A stretch of DNA of 64,000 nt from assembly GCF_020616555.1 (NCBI RefSeq), contig NZ_CP085173.1, positions 5,100,001-5,164,000 of the forward strand. The letters are read 5' to 3'. A program made the translations under genes and the position numbers. Shown piece by piece: positions 1 through 9,117 of this stretch; position 1 is the first letter of the stretch, and each line of letters opens with the position of its first letter. Below the pieces are notes generated by a model. That model was not told the origin of the DNA. It searched no databases and was given only the letters and a program-made list of their open reading frames with translations. This DNA comes from Streptomyces longhuiensis. Its GTDB lineage: Bacteria > Actinomycetota > Actinomycetes > Streptomycetales > Streptomycetaceae.

Positions 1-581
1 GACTCGCGCAGGGGGTGGGCCACCGACTCGGGGCGCAGGACGGCAGCCGCCCGCGCGTGCTCGCCGAGCTGCCCGTACGCCTCCGAGAGCCCTTCCACGG
101 AGGCTATGCGCAGCTCTTCGAGGGCGAGCGCGGCGGCTTCCAGGGGCGCGCTGCGCACGGTGCCGGTGAGTGCGGGTCCCTGCCACAGGGAGAGGGCCTC
201 GCGGAGCATCTGGACGGTGTCGGCGGGGCGGTGCTGGAGCCGGGCGAGGGCGACCAGTTCCTCGAACCGGTGGGCGTCGAGGAGGGTCTCCGAGAGCTGG
301 AGCGCGTAGGCGGAGCCCTGGGTGGTCAGCCGGATGCCGTACATCTCGGCGTCGTGCGCGGTGAGCAGGGCCCGCAGGCGTGAGACGTGGCTCTGCAGGA
401 CGGCCTTGGCGTGGAGGGGCGGTTCGTCCTCCCACAGGGCGGCGATCAGCTGCTCGACGCGGACGACGCTGTTGGGCCGCAGCAGCAGCATGGCGAGGAG
501 GCCTGAGCGTTTGGCGGGGCCCAGCGGCAGTTCACCGGTCTCCGTCACGACCGCGACGGTGCCGAGAATCCTGAACTCCAC
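1..581 (-). CDS. SARP/BTAD-type transcriptional regulator, 3' part outside window
   Basis: The N-terminal 193 residues are visible; the gene runs off the left edge. The protein opens MEFRILGTVAV, the usual start of the OmpR-like winged-helix domain of AfsR/DnrI/RedD (SARP) regulators (about residues 1-95, with the helix LIAALW). It is followed by a helical bacterial transcriptional activator domain (DAHRFEELVALAR, LREALSLWQGPAL). I chose the GTG at 581 because a GGGAGGA ribosome site precedes it and MEFR is the normal family start. Without the C-terminus I cannot tell a small SARP from a large AfsR-like ATPase or TPR fusion. Target unknown. Confidence 0.85.
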   Translation of the reverse strand, partial: MEFRILGTVAVVTETGELPLGPAKRSGLLAMLLLRPNSVVRVEQLIAALWEDEPPLHAKAVLQSHVSRLRALLTAHDAEMYGIRLTTQGSAYALQLSETLLDAHRFEELVALARLQHRPADTVQMLREALSLWQGPALTGTVRSAPLEAAALALEELRIASVEGLSEAYGQLGEHARAAAVLRPESVAHPLRE

Positions 582-672
582 GCCCGGTGTCCTCCCTCGG
601 CCCCCCGCACGGCAAAGGTCGAGTTTACCGCCGGGGGGTCTGCGGGCTGCGGGGCACCGCCTGTCGGGGAGG

Positions 673-1968
673 TCAGCCCTCCAGGAAGGCGACGAGCGCG
701 TTCGCGAGGAGGAACGGGTCGTCGGAGGCGCACAGTTCGCGGCAGCTGTGCATGGAGAGGATCGCGACGCCGATGTCGACGGTCTTGATGCCGTGGCGGG
801 CCGCCGTGATCGGGCCGATCGTGGTGCCGCAGGGCATGGAGTTGTTGGAGACGAACGACTGGAAGGGCACGCCGGCCTTCTCGCACGCGGCGGCGAACAC
901 GGCGCGGCCCGAACCGTCGGTGGCGTAGCGGTTGTTGACGTTGACCTTGAGGATGGGGCCGCCGCCGGCGCGGGGGTGGTGGGTGGGGTCGTGGCGCTCG
1001 GCGTAGTTGGGGTGCACGGCGTGACCGGTGTCGGACGACAGGCACACCGTCCCGGCGAAGGCGCGGGCCTTGTCCTCGTACGAGCCTCCGCGCGCGAACA
1101 CCGAACGCTCCAGGACGCCGCCGAGCAGCGGGCCGTCGGCGCCGGTGTCGGACTGCGACCCGTTCTCCTCGTGGTCGAAGGCGGCGAGGACCGGGATGCA
1201 GGGGAGGTCGTCCGAGGCGGACACGGCGGCGAGGGCGGCCGTTCCCGCGTGCACGGACAGGAGGTTGTCCATGCGGGGTCCTGCGACGAGCTCCTTGTCG
1301 CGGCCGAGGTAGGCGGGCGCCTCGATGGGGTGCGTCATCAGGTCCCACCCGGTGACGTCGCCCTCGGCGAGGCCGTACTCCTCCTCCAGGAACCGGATCA
1401 GGTCGCCCTCGTGGACGTCGTCGCCGAGGCCCCAGATGGGCTGCATGTGCTTCTGCTTGTCGAGCTTGAGGCCGTCGGTGTGGACGGAGCGGTCCATGTG
1501 GATGGCGAGCTGCGGCACGCGCATCAGCGCCCGGTCGATGTTCACGAGCCGGGTCGAGCCGTCCCGCAGGGTGAGCCGGCCCGCGAGTCCGAGGTCCCGG
1601 TCGAGCCAGGAGTTGAGGAGCGGTCCGCCGTAGATCTCGACGGCGACCTGCCGCCAGCCCTGCGAGCCCATGTCGGGCAGCGGCTTGACGCGCAGGTTCG
1701 GCGAGTCGGTGTGCGCGCCGACGATGCGGAAGGGGGTGTGCGGCGCGGCGCCCTCGGGGACGAACCACGCCACGATCGCGCCGCCGCGCGTCACGTACTT
1801 GCCGCCCGTCGTCCCGTCCCACGCGTCGGTCTCGGCGACCTGGCGGAATCCGGCCTTCTCCAGGCGCGAGGCGGCGTTCGCCACGGCGTGGTACGGCGAG
1901 GGGCTGGCCGCGAGGAAGGACATGAGGTCGTCGGTGTGACCGCGGTCGAAGCGGGAGGGGTTGCTCAT
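673..1968 (-). CDS. M18 family aminopeptidase (aspartyl aminopeptidase type)
   Basis: A 431-residue cytoplasmic metallo-aminopeptidase that should remove N-terminal (often acidic) residues from peptides. Family metal-site motifs are present: HTDSP near residue 88, DHEENGSQSD in the middle, SSDTGHAVHPNY later, and a C-terminal SMHSCREL. The length matches bacterial M18 enzymes (about 430). An upstream in-frame extension to 2097 is Pro/Ala-rich and covers a terminator hairpin, so I start at MSNPSRFDRG (1968). It probably forms its own transcription unit downstream of the acyl-CoA dehydrogenase terminator. Substrate preference is inferred from the family only. Confidence 0.93.
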   Translation of the reverse strand: MSNPSRFDRGHTDDLMSFLAASPSPYHAVANAASRLEKAGFRQVAETDAWDGTTGGKYVTRGGAIVAWFVPEGAAPHTPFRIVGAHTDSPNLRVKPLPDMGSQGWRQVAVEIYGGPLLNSWLDRDLGLAGRLTLRDGSTRLVNIDRALMRVPQLAIHMDRSVHTDGLKLDKQKHMQPIWGLGDDVHEGDLIRFLEEEYGLAEGDVTGWDLMTHPIEAPAYLGRDKELVAGPRMDNLLSVHAGTAALAAVSASDDLPCIPVLAAFDHEENGSQSDTGADGPLLGGVLERSVFARGGSYEDKARAFAGTVCLSSDTGHAVHPNYAERHDPTHHPRAGGGPILKVNVNNRYATDGSGRAVFAAACEKAGVPFQSFVSNNSMPCGTTIGPITAARHGIKTVDIGVAILSMHSCRELCASDDPFLLANALVAFLEG

Positions 1969-2051
1969 GCGGGCCAGCCTAACGAGCCTTCGGCCCGGCG
2001 CGCGGGGGGTCCGCGCGGGTGCGGCCGGGGGTTCGGCCGATCCCGATACGA

Positions 2052-2089
2052 CGGCGCCGCCACCCGGATGTGTCCGGGTGGCGGCGCCG
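2052..2089 (-). terminator. Strong stem-loop after the acyl-CoA dehydrogenase gene
   Basis: A perfect 17-bp inverted repeat (arms 2052-2068 and 2073-2089) around a TGTG loop. It sits 22 nt past the minus-strand stop at 2111, before the aminopeptidase start. There is no T-run, as is common in Streptomyces. Confidence 0.8.
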
Positions 2090-2110
2090 GTGACCACGGG
2101 CGGGCCGGGA

Positions 2111-3937
2111 CTAGAACGCGGCCTCGTCCAGCTCCATCAGGTCGAGGTCGACCTTCTCGGAGAGGCGGCGCTCCAGGCCGACGCCCGGCAGGACGTTCGC
2201 GGCGAAGAACTTCGCGGCGGCGATCTTGCCCTGGTAGAAGGCCTGGTCCTTGGCGGAGGCGGTCTCCAGCTTCTCGGCGGCGACGGCCGCGCCGCGCAGC
2301 AGCAGGAAGCCGACGACCACGTCGCCGGAGGCGAGCAGCAGGCGGGTGGTGTTGAGGCCCACCTTGTAGATGTTCTTGGTGTCCTGCTCGGTGGCCGCGA
2401 GGTCGGTCAGCATGACGCCGACGATGGCCTCCAGCTCGACGGCCGCCTTGGCGAGCGCCTCGCGGGCCGGGGCGAGTTCCTCGCCGCCCGTGCCGACCGC
2501 GAGGAACTTCTTGATCTCCTCGGCGAGGCCGTTGAGCGCGGCGCCCTGGTTGCGGACGATCTTCCGGAAGAAGAAGTCCTGGCCCTGGATCGCGGTGGTG
2601 CCCTCGTAGAGGGTGTCGATCTTGGCGTCGCGGATGTACTGCTCGATCGGGTACTCCTGGAGGTAACCCGAGCCGCCGAACGTCTGGAGCGACTGCGCCA
2701 GCTGCTCGTAGGCCTTCTCCGAGCCGTAGCCCTTCACGATCGGCAGGAGGAGGTCGTTGAGGGCGTTGAGCTGCGACGCGTCCTCGCCCGCGGCCTCCTT
2801 GACCGCGATGTCGTCCTGGACGGCGGCGGTGTGCAGCACGAGCGCGCGCATGCCCTCCGCGTACGCCTTCTGCGTCATGAGCGAGCGGCGCACGTCCGGG
2901 TGGTGCGTGATGGTGACCTTGGGGGCGGTCTTGTCCATGAACTGGGCCAGGTCGGGGCCCTGGACACGCTCCTTGGCGTACTCCAGCGCGTTCAGGTAAC
3001 CCGTCGACAGCGTGGAGATCGCCTTCGTGCCGACCATCATGCGGGCGAACTCGATGATGCGGAACATCTGGCGGATGCCGTCGTGCTTGTCGCCGATGAG
3101 CCAGCCCTTGGCCGGGTGCTGGTCGCCGAACGTCATCTCGCAGGTGTTGGACGCCTTGAGGCCCATCTTGTGCTCGACGTTCGTCGCGTAGACGCCGTTG
3201 CGCTCGCCCAGCTCGCCGGTCTCCCAGTCGAAGTGGAACTTCGGGACCAGGAAGAGGGAGAGGCCCTTGGTGCCGGGGCCGTGGCCCTCGGGGCGCGCGA
3301 GCACGTAGTGGAGGATGTTCTCCGACATGTCGTGCTCACCGGACGTGATGAAGCGCTTCACGCCCTCGATGTGCCAGGAGCCGTCCTCCTGCTGGACGGC
3401 CTTGGTGCGGCCGGCGCCCACGTCCGAGCCGGCGTCCGGCTCGGTCAGGACCATCGTCGAGCCCCACTGCTTCTCGACGGCGATCTCGGCGACCTTCTTC
3501 TGCGCCTCGTTGCCCTCCTCGAAGAGGATGCCGGCGAAGGCCGGGCCGGAGGAGTACATCCAGACCGCCGGGTTCGAGCCGAGCAGCAGCTCCGCGTAGG
3601 CCCAGATCAGGGAGCGCGGGGAGGTGGTGCCGCCGATCTCCTCGGGCAGGCCCAGGCGCCAGTACTCGGAGTCCATGAAGGCCTGGTACGACTTCTTGAA
3701 ACTGGCCGGTACCGGAGCGGTGTTGGTCTCCGGGTCGAAGACCGGCGGGTTGCGGTCGGCGTCCGTGAAGGACTCGGCCAGCTCGTTCTCGGCGAGGCGG
3801 GCGACCTCGTCGAGGATGCTCTTGGCGGTGTCGACGTCCATCTCCGCGAACGGGCCGCTGCCGTACAGCTTGTCGCGCCCGAGCACCTCGAAGAGGTTGA
3901 ACTCGATGTCGCGGAGATTCGACTTGTAGTGCCCCAT
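2111..3937 (-). CDS. Acyl-CoA dehydrogenase, large FadE5-like type
   Basis: A 608-residue flavoprotein expected to oxidise acyl-CoA to enoyl-CoA in fatty-acid breakdown. It is about 200 residues longer than classical ACADs and matches the long actinobacterial class with an extra C-terminal helical region. Visible signatures: [19 protein letters not shown] (flavin/substrate loop), [21 protein letters not shown] and [14 protein letters not shown] (C-terminal dehydrogenase motif). [17 protein letters not shown] is the usual start of this class, so I reject the upstream in-frame start at 4000. It is divergent from the SseB-like gene, with a 14-bp dyad between them. Chain-length preference cannot be read. 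Confidence 0.93.
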   Translation of the reverse strand: MGHYKSNLRDIEFNLFEVLGRDKLYGSGPFAEMDVDTAKSILDEVARLAENELAESFTDADRNPPVFDPETNTAPVPASFKKSYQAFMDSEYWRLGLPEEIGGTTSPRSLIWAYAELLLGSNPAVWMYSSGPAFAGILFEEGNEAQKKVAEIAVEKQWGSTMVLTEPDAGSDVGAGRTKAVQQEDGSWHIEGVKRFITSGEHDMSENILHYVLARPEGHGPGTKGLSLFLVPKFHFDWETGELGERNGVYATNVEHKMGLKASNTCEMTFGDQHPAKGWLIGDKHDGIRQMFRIIEFARMMVGTKAISTLSTGYLNALEYAKERVQGPDLAQFMDKTAPKVTITHHPDVRRSLMTQKAYAEGMRALVLHTAAVQDDIAVKEAAGEDASQLNALNDLLLPIVKGYGSEKAYEQLAQSLQTFGGSGYLQEYPIEQYIRDAKIDTLYEGTTAIQGQDFFFRKIVRNQGAALNGLAEEIKKFLAVGTGGEELAPAREALAKAAVELEAIVGVMLTDLAATEQDTKNIYKVGLNTTRLLLASGDVVVGFLLLRGAAVAAEKLETASAKDQAFYQGKIAAAKFFAANVLPGVGLERRLSEKVDLDLMELDEAAF

Positions 3938-3983
3938 GGCGACGGCTCCGTTTGGCTGGAAGCGGGATCTTCGTAAACACGCA

Positions 3984-3997
3984 CTACTCGCAAGTAG
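3984..3997. promoter_or_regulatory. Candidate operator dyad upstream of acyl-CoA dehydrogenase
   Basis: CTACTCGCAAGTAG is palindromic at 12 of 14 positions and lies 47 nt upstream of the start codon at 3937. It is followed by a related CAAGTG. The position suits a TetR-type fatty-acid regulator, but the protein is not in this window and the role is inferred. Confidence 0.45.
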
Positions 3998-4111
3998 CAA
4001 GTGCCTACGATGATGCTACCCGTCGGTAATAACGCGCAACCCCTGATCCGCCAATGTGAGCAGGGTCTAACGGCGCCCGCGCTCCGGCCGCCGCTCGGTA
4101 GTCTGGCCCCC

Positions 4112-4579
4112 ATGTACGGCTACGACCAGACCGCGGGACCCGGGCAGCAGTACGCGCCGCCGCAGCAGGGCATGCAGGGCGGGTACGGCCAGCAGGCTCC
4201 GCCGCTGTATCCGGAGCCGTCGCCTCCGTCGCTGGCGGACGCGGTCCGCGCCTTCACCACGGGCTCGATGTCCGCCGAGGACTTCCAGCAGATCTTCGCC
4301 ACGTCGAAGGTCTACTGCCCGCGCGGCGACAACCCCGGCTTCCTCGCGCTGCACAACACCCAGCAGCCGGTCATCCCCATGTTCACCTCGCTCAAGGAGC
4401 TGCGCAGGTACGCGGGCAAGGAGTCCAAGTACTTCGTGATCACCGGCGCCGAGGTGATCGACCTGCTCCCGACCGGGTACGGCTTCGTCCTCGACATGGA
4501 GGGTGAGCACCGGATGGTCTTCGACGCCAAGGCGGTCGAGCAGATGGTCGACTTCGCGATGCGCCGTATGTACGGCTAG
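4112..4579 (+). CDS. SseB N-terminal-domain-like protein
   Basis: A 155-residue soluble protein. Residues 1-40 are a Tyr/Gln/Pro/Gly-rich low-complexity tail (MYGYDQTAGPGQQYAPPQQG). Residues 45-155 form a compact domain with KVYCPRG, GFLALHNTQQPVIPMFTSLKELRRYAG and the ending EQMVDFAMRRMYG, resembling the SseB N-terminal fold common in Streptomyces. Function unknown. The ATG at 4112 was chosen over upstream in-frame starts because the repeated-Tyr N-terminus is typical and the extension overlaps the divergent promoter. It ends just before a perfect palindromic terminator. Confidence 0.75.
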   Translation: MYGYDQTAGPGQQYAPPQQGMQGGYGQQAPPLYPEPSPPSLADAVRAFTTGSMSAEDFQQIFATSKVYCPRGDNPGFLALHNTQQPVIPMFTSLKELRRYAGKESKYFVITGAEVIDLLPTGYGFVLDMEGEHRMVFDAKAVEQMVDFAMRRMYG

Positions 4580-4606
4580 CGGTCGCCGCGCACATAGGCA
4601 CCCGAG

Positions 4607-4634
4607 ACGCCCGGAGGGAATTCCCTCCGGGCGT
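4607..4634 (+). terminator. Palindromic terminator after the SseB-like gene
   Basis: A 28-nt perfect palindrome (centre GGGAATTCCC) in the 119-nt gap between the SseB-like gene and the pirin gene. It is followed by TTCCGCG and no T-run. Confidence 0.75.
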
Positions 4635-4698
4635 TCCGCGTTCCAGGTGGCAGAAAGTTCTACGTTCAACTAAACTCGGAGCACAAGGAGGTCCCGAC

Positions 4699-5661
4699 AT
4701 GCCTGCAGTGACCGTCGAAAACCCGCTGACCCTGCCCCGTGTGGCCGCGTCCGCCGACGCCGTGGCCCGCCCCGTGCTGGCCGTGACGACCGCGCCCAGC
4801 GGATTCGAGGGCGAGGGATTCCCGGTGCGCCGAGCGTTCGCCGGGATCAACTACAAGTACCTCGACCCGTTCATCATGATGGACCAGATGGGTGAGGTGG
4901 AGTACGCGCCCGGAGAGCCCAAGGGCACGCCCTGGCACCCGCACCGCGGCTTCGAGACCGTCACCTACATCATCGACGGCACCTTCGTTCACCAGGACTC
5001 CAACGGCGGTGGCGGCACCATCACCAACGGCGACACCCAGTGGATGACGGCCGGCTCGGGCCTCCTGCACATCGAGGCGCCGCCGGAGGCGCTGGTCATG
5101 TCCGGCGGGCTCTTCCACGGCCTCCAGCTGTGGGTGAACCTCCCGGCCGCCGACAAGATGAAGGACCCCCGCTACCAGGACATCCGCGGTGGCCAGGTCA
5201 AGCTCCTCACCACCGCCGACGGCGGCGCCCTGCTGCGCGTCATCGCGGGTGAGCTCGACGGTCACGACGGCCCCGGCATCACGCACACGCCGATCACGAT
5301 GGTCCACGCGACCGTCCGCCCCGGCGCCGAGCTGACGCTGCCGTGGCGCGAGGAGTTCAACGGCCTCGCGTACGTCCTCGCCGGCCGCGGCACCGTCGGC
5401 ACCGACCGCAGGCCGGTCCACATGGGCCAGACCGCCGTCTTCGGCGCGGGCTCCTCGCTGACCGTCCGCGCGGACGAGACGCAGGACTCCAACACCCCGG
5501 ACCTCGAGGTCGTCCTCCTGGGAGGCCGCCCGATCCGGGAGCCGATGGCGCACTACGGTCCGTTCGTCATGAACACCCGCGACGAACTCCAGCAGGCGTT
5601 CGAGGACTTCCAGGCGGGCCGGCTCGGGGTCATCCCGGGAGAGCGGATCCCGCACACGTAA
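4699..5661 (+). CDS. Pirin family protein (cupin)
   Basis: A 320-residue bicupin. The N-terminal cupin carries WHPHRGFETVTYIIDG, the pirin metal motif (two His), and later GSGLLHIEAPPE with a further His and Glu. The family C-terminal cupin follows (FNGLAYVLAGRGTVG, GRPIREPMAHYGPFVMNTRDE). Known pirins bind iron; some are quercetinases or redox-sensing partners. The role here is not determined. An AAGGAGG ribosome site precedes the ATG by 7 nt. About 40 nt upstream lies AGTTCTACGTTCAACT, palindromic at 12 of 16 positions, a possible MarR-type site. It is monocistronic, with a hairpin after the stop. Confidence 0.92.
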   Translation: MPAVTVENPLTLPRVAASADAVARPVLAVTTAPSGFEGEGFPVRRAFAGINYKYLDPFIMMDQMGEVEYAPGEPKGTPWHPHRGFETVTYIIDGTFVHQDSNGGGGTITNGDTQWMTAGSGLLHIEAPPEALVMSGGLFHGLQLWVNLPAADKMKDPRYQDIRGGQVKLLTTADGGALLRVIAGELDGHDGPGITHTPITMVHATVRPGAELTLPWREEFNGLAYVLAGRGTVGTDRRPVHMGQTAVFGAGSSLTVRADETQDSNTPDLEVVLLGGRPIREPMAHYGPFVMNTRDELQQAFEDFQAGRLGVIPGERIPHT

Positions 5662-5684
5662 GCGGTATCTGATTGCCCGTCACT

Positions 5685-5718
5685 CGCGTGGCCCCGTCCG
5701 GAAGGTCGGGGCCACGCG
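5685..5718 (+). terminator. Hairpin between pirin and AI-2E-type permease genes
   Basis: A 12-bp stem (arms 5685-5696 and 5707-5718) with a 10-nt loop, 24 nt after the pirin stop codon. Confidence 0.65.
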
Positions 5719-5731
5719 CGCGTGATGCCCT

Positions 5732-6844
5732 GTGGGGGTGCACACAGGTACAGGTAAGCCGCTTCTTCCCGAACCAGCCCGCCGCACCGCCGCCTGGTGC
5801 GCCCTGGCGCTGCTCGTCACCGGGGTGGCGGCCGTCGGTGTCTGGCTGTGCATCGTCTTCAAGACGGCCGTCACGCCCCTGCTGCTCGCCCTGCTCGGCA
5901 CGGCCCTGCTCGGGCCGGTGCACGGCTGGCTGATCCGCAGGAAGGTCAACCGGGCGCTCGCCGCCGCCCTCACCTGCGTCGCCCTCGTCGCCGTCGTCGG
6001 CGGCGCCGGCTACATCGTCGTCAAGACCCTCATCGACACCGGCGACCAGATCGTCGACTCGGTCCGGGAGGCCGGCACCTGGATCAAGAGCCACTTCGGG
6101 ATCACCGTGGCCGACGACCTCGGGTCCGCCGCCGGCAGCCTCCAGAAGCTGCTGTCCAAGTGGGGCGCCAGTGCCGCGAGCGGAGTGATCGCCGGGCTCT
6201 CCGTCCTCGGCTCGCTCCTCACGACCAGCGTTCTCGCCCTCCTGCTCACGTTCTTCTTCCTCAAGGACTCCGACCGCGCCGCGGGCCTCGCGCACAGTCT
6301 CGCGCCCGGCCGCGCCGGGGAGACCCTGGAGGCAATGGGGCGGCGTGCCTTCCAGGCCGTCGAGGGCTTCATGCGCGGGACCACGCTGATCGCGCTCATC
6401 GATTCGGTGTGCATCACCGTCGGTCTGCTCATCCTGCGGGTGCCCGGCGCGGTCGGGCTCGGCTCCCTGGTCTTCGTCACCGCGTACATCCCCTACCTCG
6501 GGGCGACGATCTCCGGCGCGGTGGCCGTCCTGGTGGCACTCGCCGACCGGGGCTGGGTGACCGCCCTGTGGGCGCTCGGCGTCATCCTGGCCGTGCAGCA
6601 GCTGGAGGGCCACATCCTTCAGCCGATGATCCAGTCCCGCACCGTGCAGATGCATCCCGCGATGGTGATGCTGGCGATCACGGCGGGCGCCTCCGTCGCG
6701 GGCATCCTCGGCATGCTGCTCGCGGTGCCGTTGACGGCGGCCGCCTTCGGGGTGATCGGGGAGATGCGCAAGCGCTACTCCGCAGGCGAGGGGCCGTCGG
6801 CGCCGTCGGGGGTTTCACGTGAAACGTCGGCCGAAGACTCGTAG
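5732..6844 (+). CDS. AI-2E family transporter (PerM/TqsA-like permease)
   Basis: A 370-residue integral membrane protein with about eight hydrophobic segments: paired helices at residues 20-65, one near 78-98, a soluble stretch at 105-145, then LTTSVLALLLTFFFLKDSDR, GLGSLVFVTAYIPYLGATISG (the family PYxG signature), LAVQQLEGHILQPMIQSRTVQMHP and a final helix. Family members export signals or move ions; the substrate here is unknown. The start is a GTG at 5732 with a poor ribosome site, and the in-frame GTG at 5738 is equally possible. The last 70 nt overlap the convergent phosphatase gene, and the tail VSRET is encoded by the parS palindrome. Confidence 0.9.
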   Translation: MGVHTGTGKPLLPEPARRTAAWCALALLVTGVAAVGVWLCIVFKTAVTPLLLALLGTALLGPVHGWLIRRKVNRALAAALTCVALVAVVGGAGYIVVKTLIDTGDQIVDSVREAGTWIKSHFGITVADDLGSAAGSLQKLLSKWGASAASGVIAGLSVLGSLLTTSVLALLLTFFFLKDSDRAAGLAHSLAPGRAGETLEAMGRRAFQAVEGFMRGTTLIALIDSVCITVGLLILRVPGAVGLGSLVFVTAYIPYLGATISGAVAVLVALADRGWVTALWALGVILAVQQLEGHILQPMIQSRTVQMHPAMVMLAITAGASVAGILGMLLAVPLTAAAFGVIGEMRKRYSAGEGPSAPSGVSRETSAEDS

Positions 6845-8985
6845 AGCTCGAACCAGATGCTCTTGCCCTCGCCCCTCGGGTCCACGCCCCAGCGGTCGGC
6901 GAGCAGCTCCATCAGGACGAGGCCGCGCCCGGACGACGCGAGCTCGCCCGGGTGGCGCTTGTGCGGCAGGTCGTCACTGGCGTCGGCGACCTCGACGCGC
7001 AGCCGCCGCGCGGGCTCGTGGGCGACCTCGGCGACCAGGAGGGCGTCACCGTCCGTGTGGACGAGGACGTTCGTGAGCATCTCCGAGATCATCAGGACCG
7101 CCGAGTCGACCTGGTCCTCGTCGGTCCAGTCGTGCAGCAGCTCGCGCAGTTGATGGCGGGCGGCGGCGACCCGCTCCGGCTCGGCCTGGGCGACGGTCAT
7201 CGCGGTGCGGCGCGCGGGCGCCGGCGCCTCGGGCAGGACCGTCCTGGCGAGGAGCAGCACCGCTATGTCGTCCTCGCGCCGGTCGACGAGCGGGCCCGTC
7301 GTGTAGTGCGAGAAGGGGCCGTGCACGGCCCGCACGAGTGCGTCCGCCAGGTCCTCCAGCCGGTCGGGGTCGGTGGAGCGCTCCCCGTGCCCGCCGTGCT
7401 CCTCGAGGATGCCGCGGATGCGGGCCCAGCCGGTGTCGAGGTCGTGGCCGCCCGTCTCGATGAGGCCGTCGGTGCAGATCAGCAGGGTGTCGCCGGGTTC
7501 AAGGGCGAGCCGGGTCGTGGGGTAGTCGGCGTCGGGGTCGACGCCGAGGGGCAGCCCGCCCGCGGTGGGCCGCACCAGGACCGTCCCGTCGGTCATGCGT
7601 ATCGCGGGGTCGGGGTGGCCCGCGCGGGCGATCTCCAGGATTCCCGTCTTCGGGTCGGCCTCCACGTACAGGCAGGTCGCGAAGCGCGGGTCGCCCGCCT
7701 CCGAGCCCTTCTCGATGTCCTTGCCGGGGCCACCCGTGGAGCCGTACGTGATGGAGTCGGTGACCCCGTACAGGAAGCGGGAGGCGCGGGAGAGGACGGC
7801 GTCCGGGCGGTGCCCCTCGGCCGCGTACGCACGCAGCGCGATCCGCAGCTGTCCCATCAGGCCTGCGGCCCGCACGTCGTGCCCCTGCACATCGCCGATG
7901 ACGAGCGCGATGCGCCCGGTGGGCAGCGGGATCATGTCGTACCAGTCGCCGCCGACCTGGAGGCCGCCGCCGGTCGGCACGTAGCGGGCGGCGACGCTCA
8001 TCCCGGGGATCTCGGGGCCGAGCGTGGGCAGCATCGAGCGCTGGAGTCCGTCCGTCAGCTCCCGTTCCGACTCGGTGATCCCGGCGCGCGACAGGGCCTG
8101 CGCCAGCATGCGCGCCACCGTCGTCAGGACGGAGCGCTCGTCGGGTGTGAAGGACACCGGGTAGGCGAACCCGGCCATCCAGGCGCCGATGGTGCGGCCG
8201 GCCACGATGAGCGGCAGGAACGCCCAGGACTGCCGCTGGAAGCGCTGGGCCAGCGGCCAGGCGGCCGGGTAGCGCAGGCGGTACTGCTCGGCCGACGACA
8301 GATAGACGGCGCGGCCGGTGCGCACCACCTCGGCGGCCGGATAGTTGGTGTCCAGGGGCATGTCCGTGAAAGGCGCCTCCTCGCCCGGCTCCTGCCCGTG
8401 GTGTCCGATGACCGTGAGCCGGTCGCCGCCGACGCCGAAGACGGCGAGACCGTCCGGCGAGAACCCCGGCATGGAGAGCCCGGCCGCGACCCGCAGGACC
8501 TCCTCGGTGGACCCCGCCTCGGCGAGCGCCCGCCCGGCGTCCAGCAGGAACGCCTCGCGGGAGCGCCGCCAGTCGCCGGTCACGGGGGTGCGCGCCGCGG
8601 CCCCCGGGGCGGGCTCGCTGACCTCCTGGAGTGTGCCGATCAGCTCGTACGCGTGCGAGTCGCCGTGCAGGACCGGCTTGGAGCGGCTGCGTACGGTCCT
8701 GATGACCACGCCCTGATCGTCCATGATCCGCAGCCGGGCCTCGGCGAGGGTGCCCTCGGCGACGGCGAGCTGGACCACGCCGTAGATCTCGTTCCAGTCG
8801 ACGGGGTGGAAACGGGAGCGTACGGCGGCCTCCGTCAGCGTCACCCGGGATGCGGGCAGGCCGAGCAGCCGGGCCGCCTCCGCGTCGAAGGTGACCAGCC
8901 CGGCCCGGTTGTCCCACCGCCACACACCGGTGTCGACGGCGGCGAGAACGTCCCCCACGGGCGGCAGGGGGTCACCAGTGCGCAT
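6775..8985 (-). CDS. PAS-GAF-SpoIIE phosphatase with C-terminal HATPase domain
   Basis: A 736-residue cytoplasmic multidomain regulator. Order: PAS fold (about 10-125, GVWRWDNRAGLVTFDAEAARLLG), GAF (150-300), PP2C/SpoIIE phosphatase (about 335-590; GGDWYDMI, GDVQGHD and TDGLIE give the metal-binding Asp residues), and an anti-sigma-type HATPase (about 615-715; EMLTNVLVHT, SSGRGLVLMELLADRWG). Such proteins dephosphorylate anti-anti-sigma factors and bind sigma factors or antagonists. The partner is not adjacent, and the signal read by the PAS/GAF domains is unknown. It converges on and overlaps the permease gene by 70 nt. The C-terminal VSRET comes from parS. Confidence 0.93.
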   Translation of the reverse strand: MRTGDPLPPVGDVLAAVDTGVWRWDNRAGLVTFDAEAARLLGLPASRVTLTEAAVRSRFHPVDWNEIYGVVQLAVAEGTLAEARLRIMDDQGVVIRTVRSRSKPVLHGDSHAYELIGTLQEVSEPAPGAAARTPVTGDWRRSREAFLLDAGRALAEAGSTEEVLRVAAGLSMPGFSPDGLAVFGVGGDRLTVIGHHGQEPGEEAPFTDMPLDTNYPAAEVVRTGRAVYLSSAEQYRLRYPAAWPLAQRFQRQSWAFLPLIVAGRTIGAWMAGFAYPVSFTPDERSVLTTVARMLAQALSRAGITESERELTDGLQRSMLPTLGPEIPGMSVAARYVPTGGGLQVGGDWYDMIPLPTGRIALVIGDVQGHDVRAAGLMGQLRIALRAYAAEGHRPDAVLSRASRFLYGVTDSITYGSTGGPGKDIEKGSEAGDPRFATCLYVEADPKTGILEIARAGHPDPAIRMTDGTVLVRPTAGGLPLGVDPDADYPTTRLALEPGDTLLICTDGLIETGGHDLDTGWARIRGILEEHGGHGERSTDPDRLEDLADALVRAVHGPFSHYTTGPLVDRREDDIAVLLLARTVLPEAPAPARRTAMTVAQAEPERVAAARHQLRELLHDWTDEDQVDSAVLMISEMLTNVLVHTDGDALLVAEVAHEPARRLRVEVADASDDLPHKRHPGELASSGRGLVLMELLADRWGVDPRGEGKSIWFELYESSADVSRETPDGADGPSPAE
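6812..6825. other. parS, chromosomal ParB-binding site
   Basis: GTTTCACGTGAAAC, an exact palindrome identical to the 14-bp Streptomyces parS consensus that I know from the S. coelicolor parS cluster around oriC. It lies in the 70-nt overlap of two convergent coding regions. Because it is palindromic and read in matching phase, both proteins carry VSRET there. Confidence 0.93.
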
Positions 8986-9117
8986 GGCCCCACTCTAAGA
9001 AGAGGTGATCGTGGACGGCCACCGAGACTATTCGCAGAGCGATCTTGAGGCGGCCGGTACCCTGGGGTTTCGGGCATGCCCGGCCAATCCCCAATCGCAA
9101 AGACTGGATGAACGACG

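Noticed and set aside
322..2355. Long plus-strand open frame over the aminopeptidase gene
   Set aside because: Antisense shadow caused by high GC. The minus strand carries a clear M18 enzyme with catalytic motifs.
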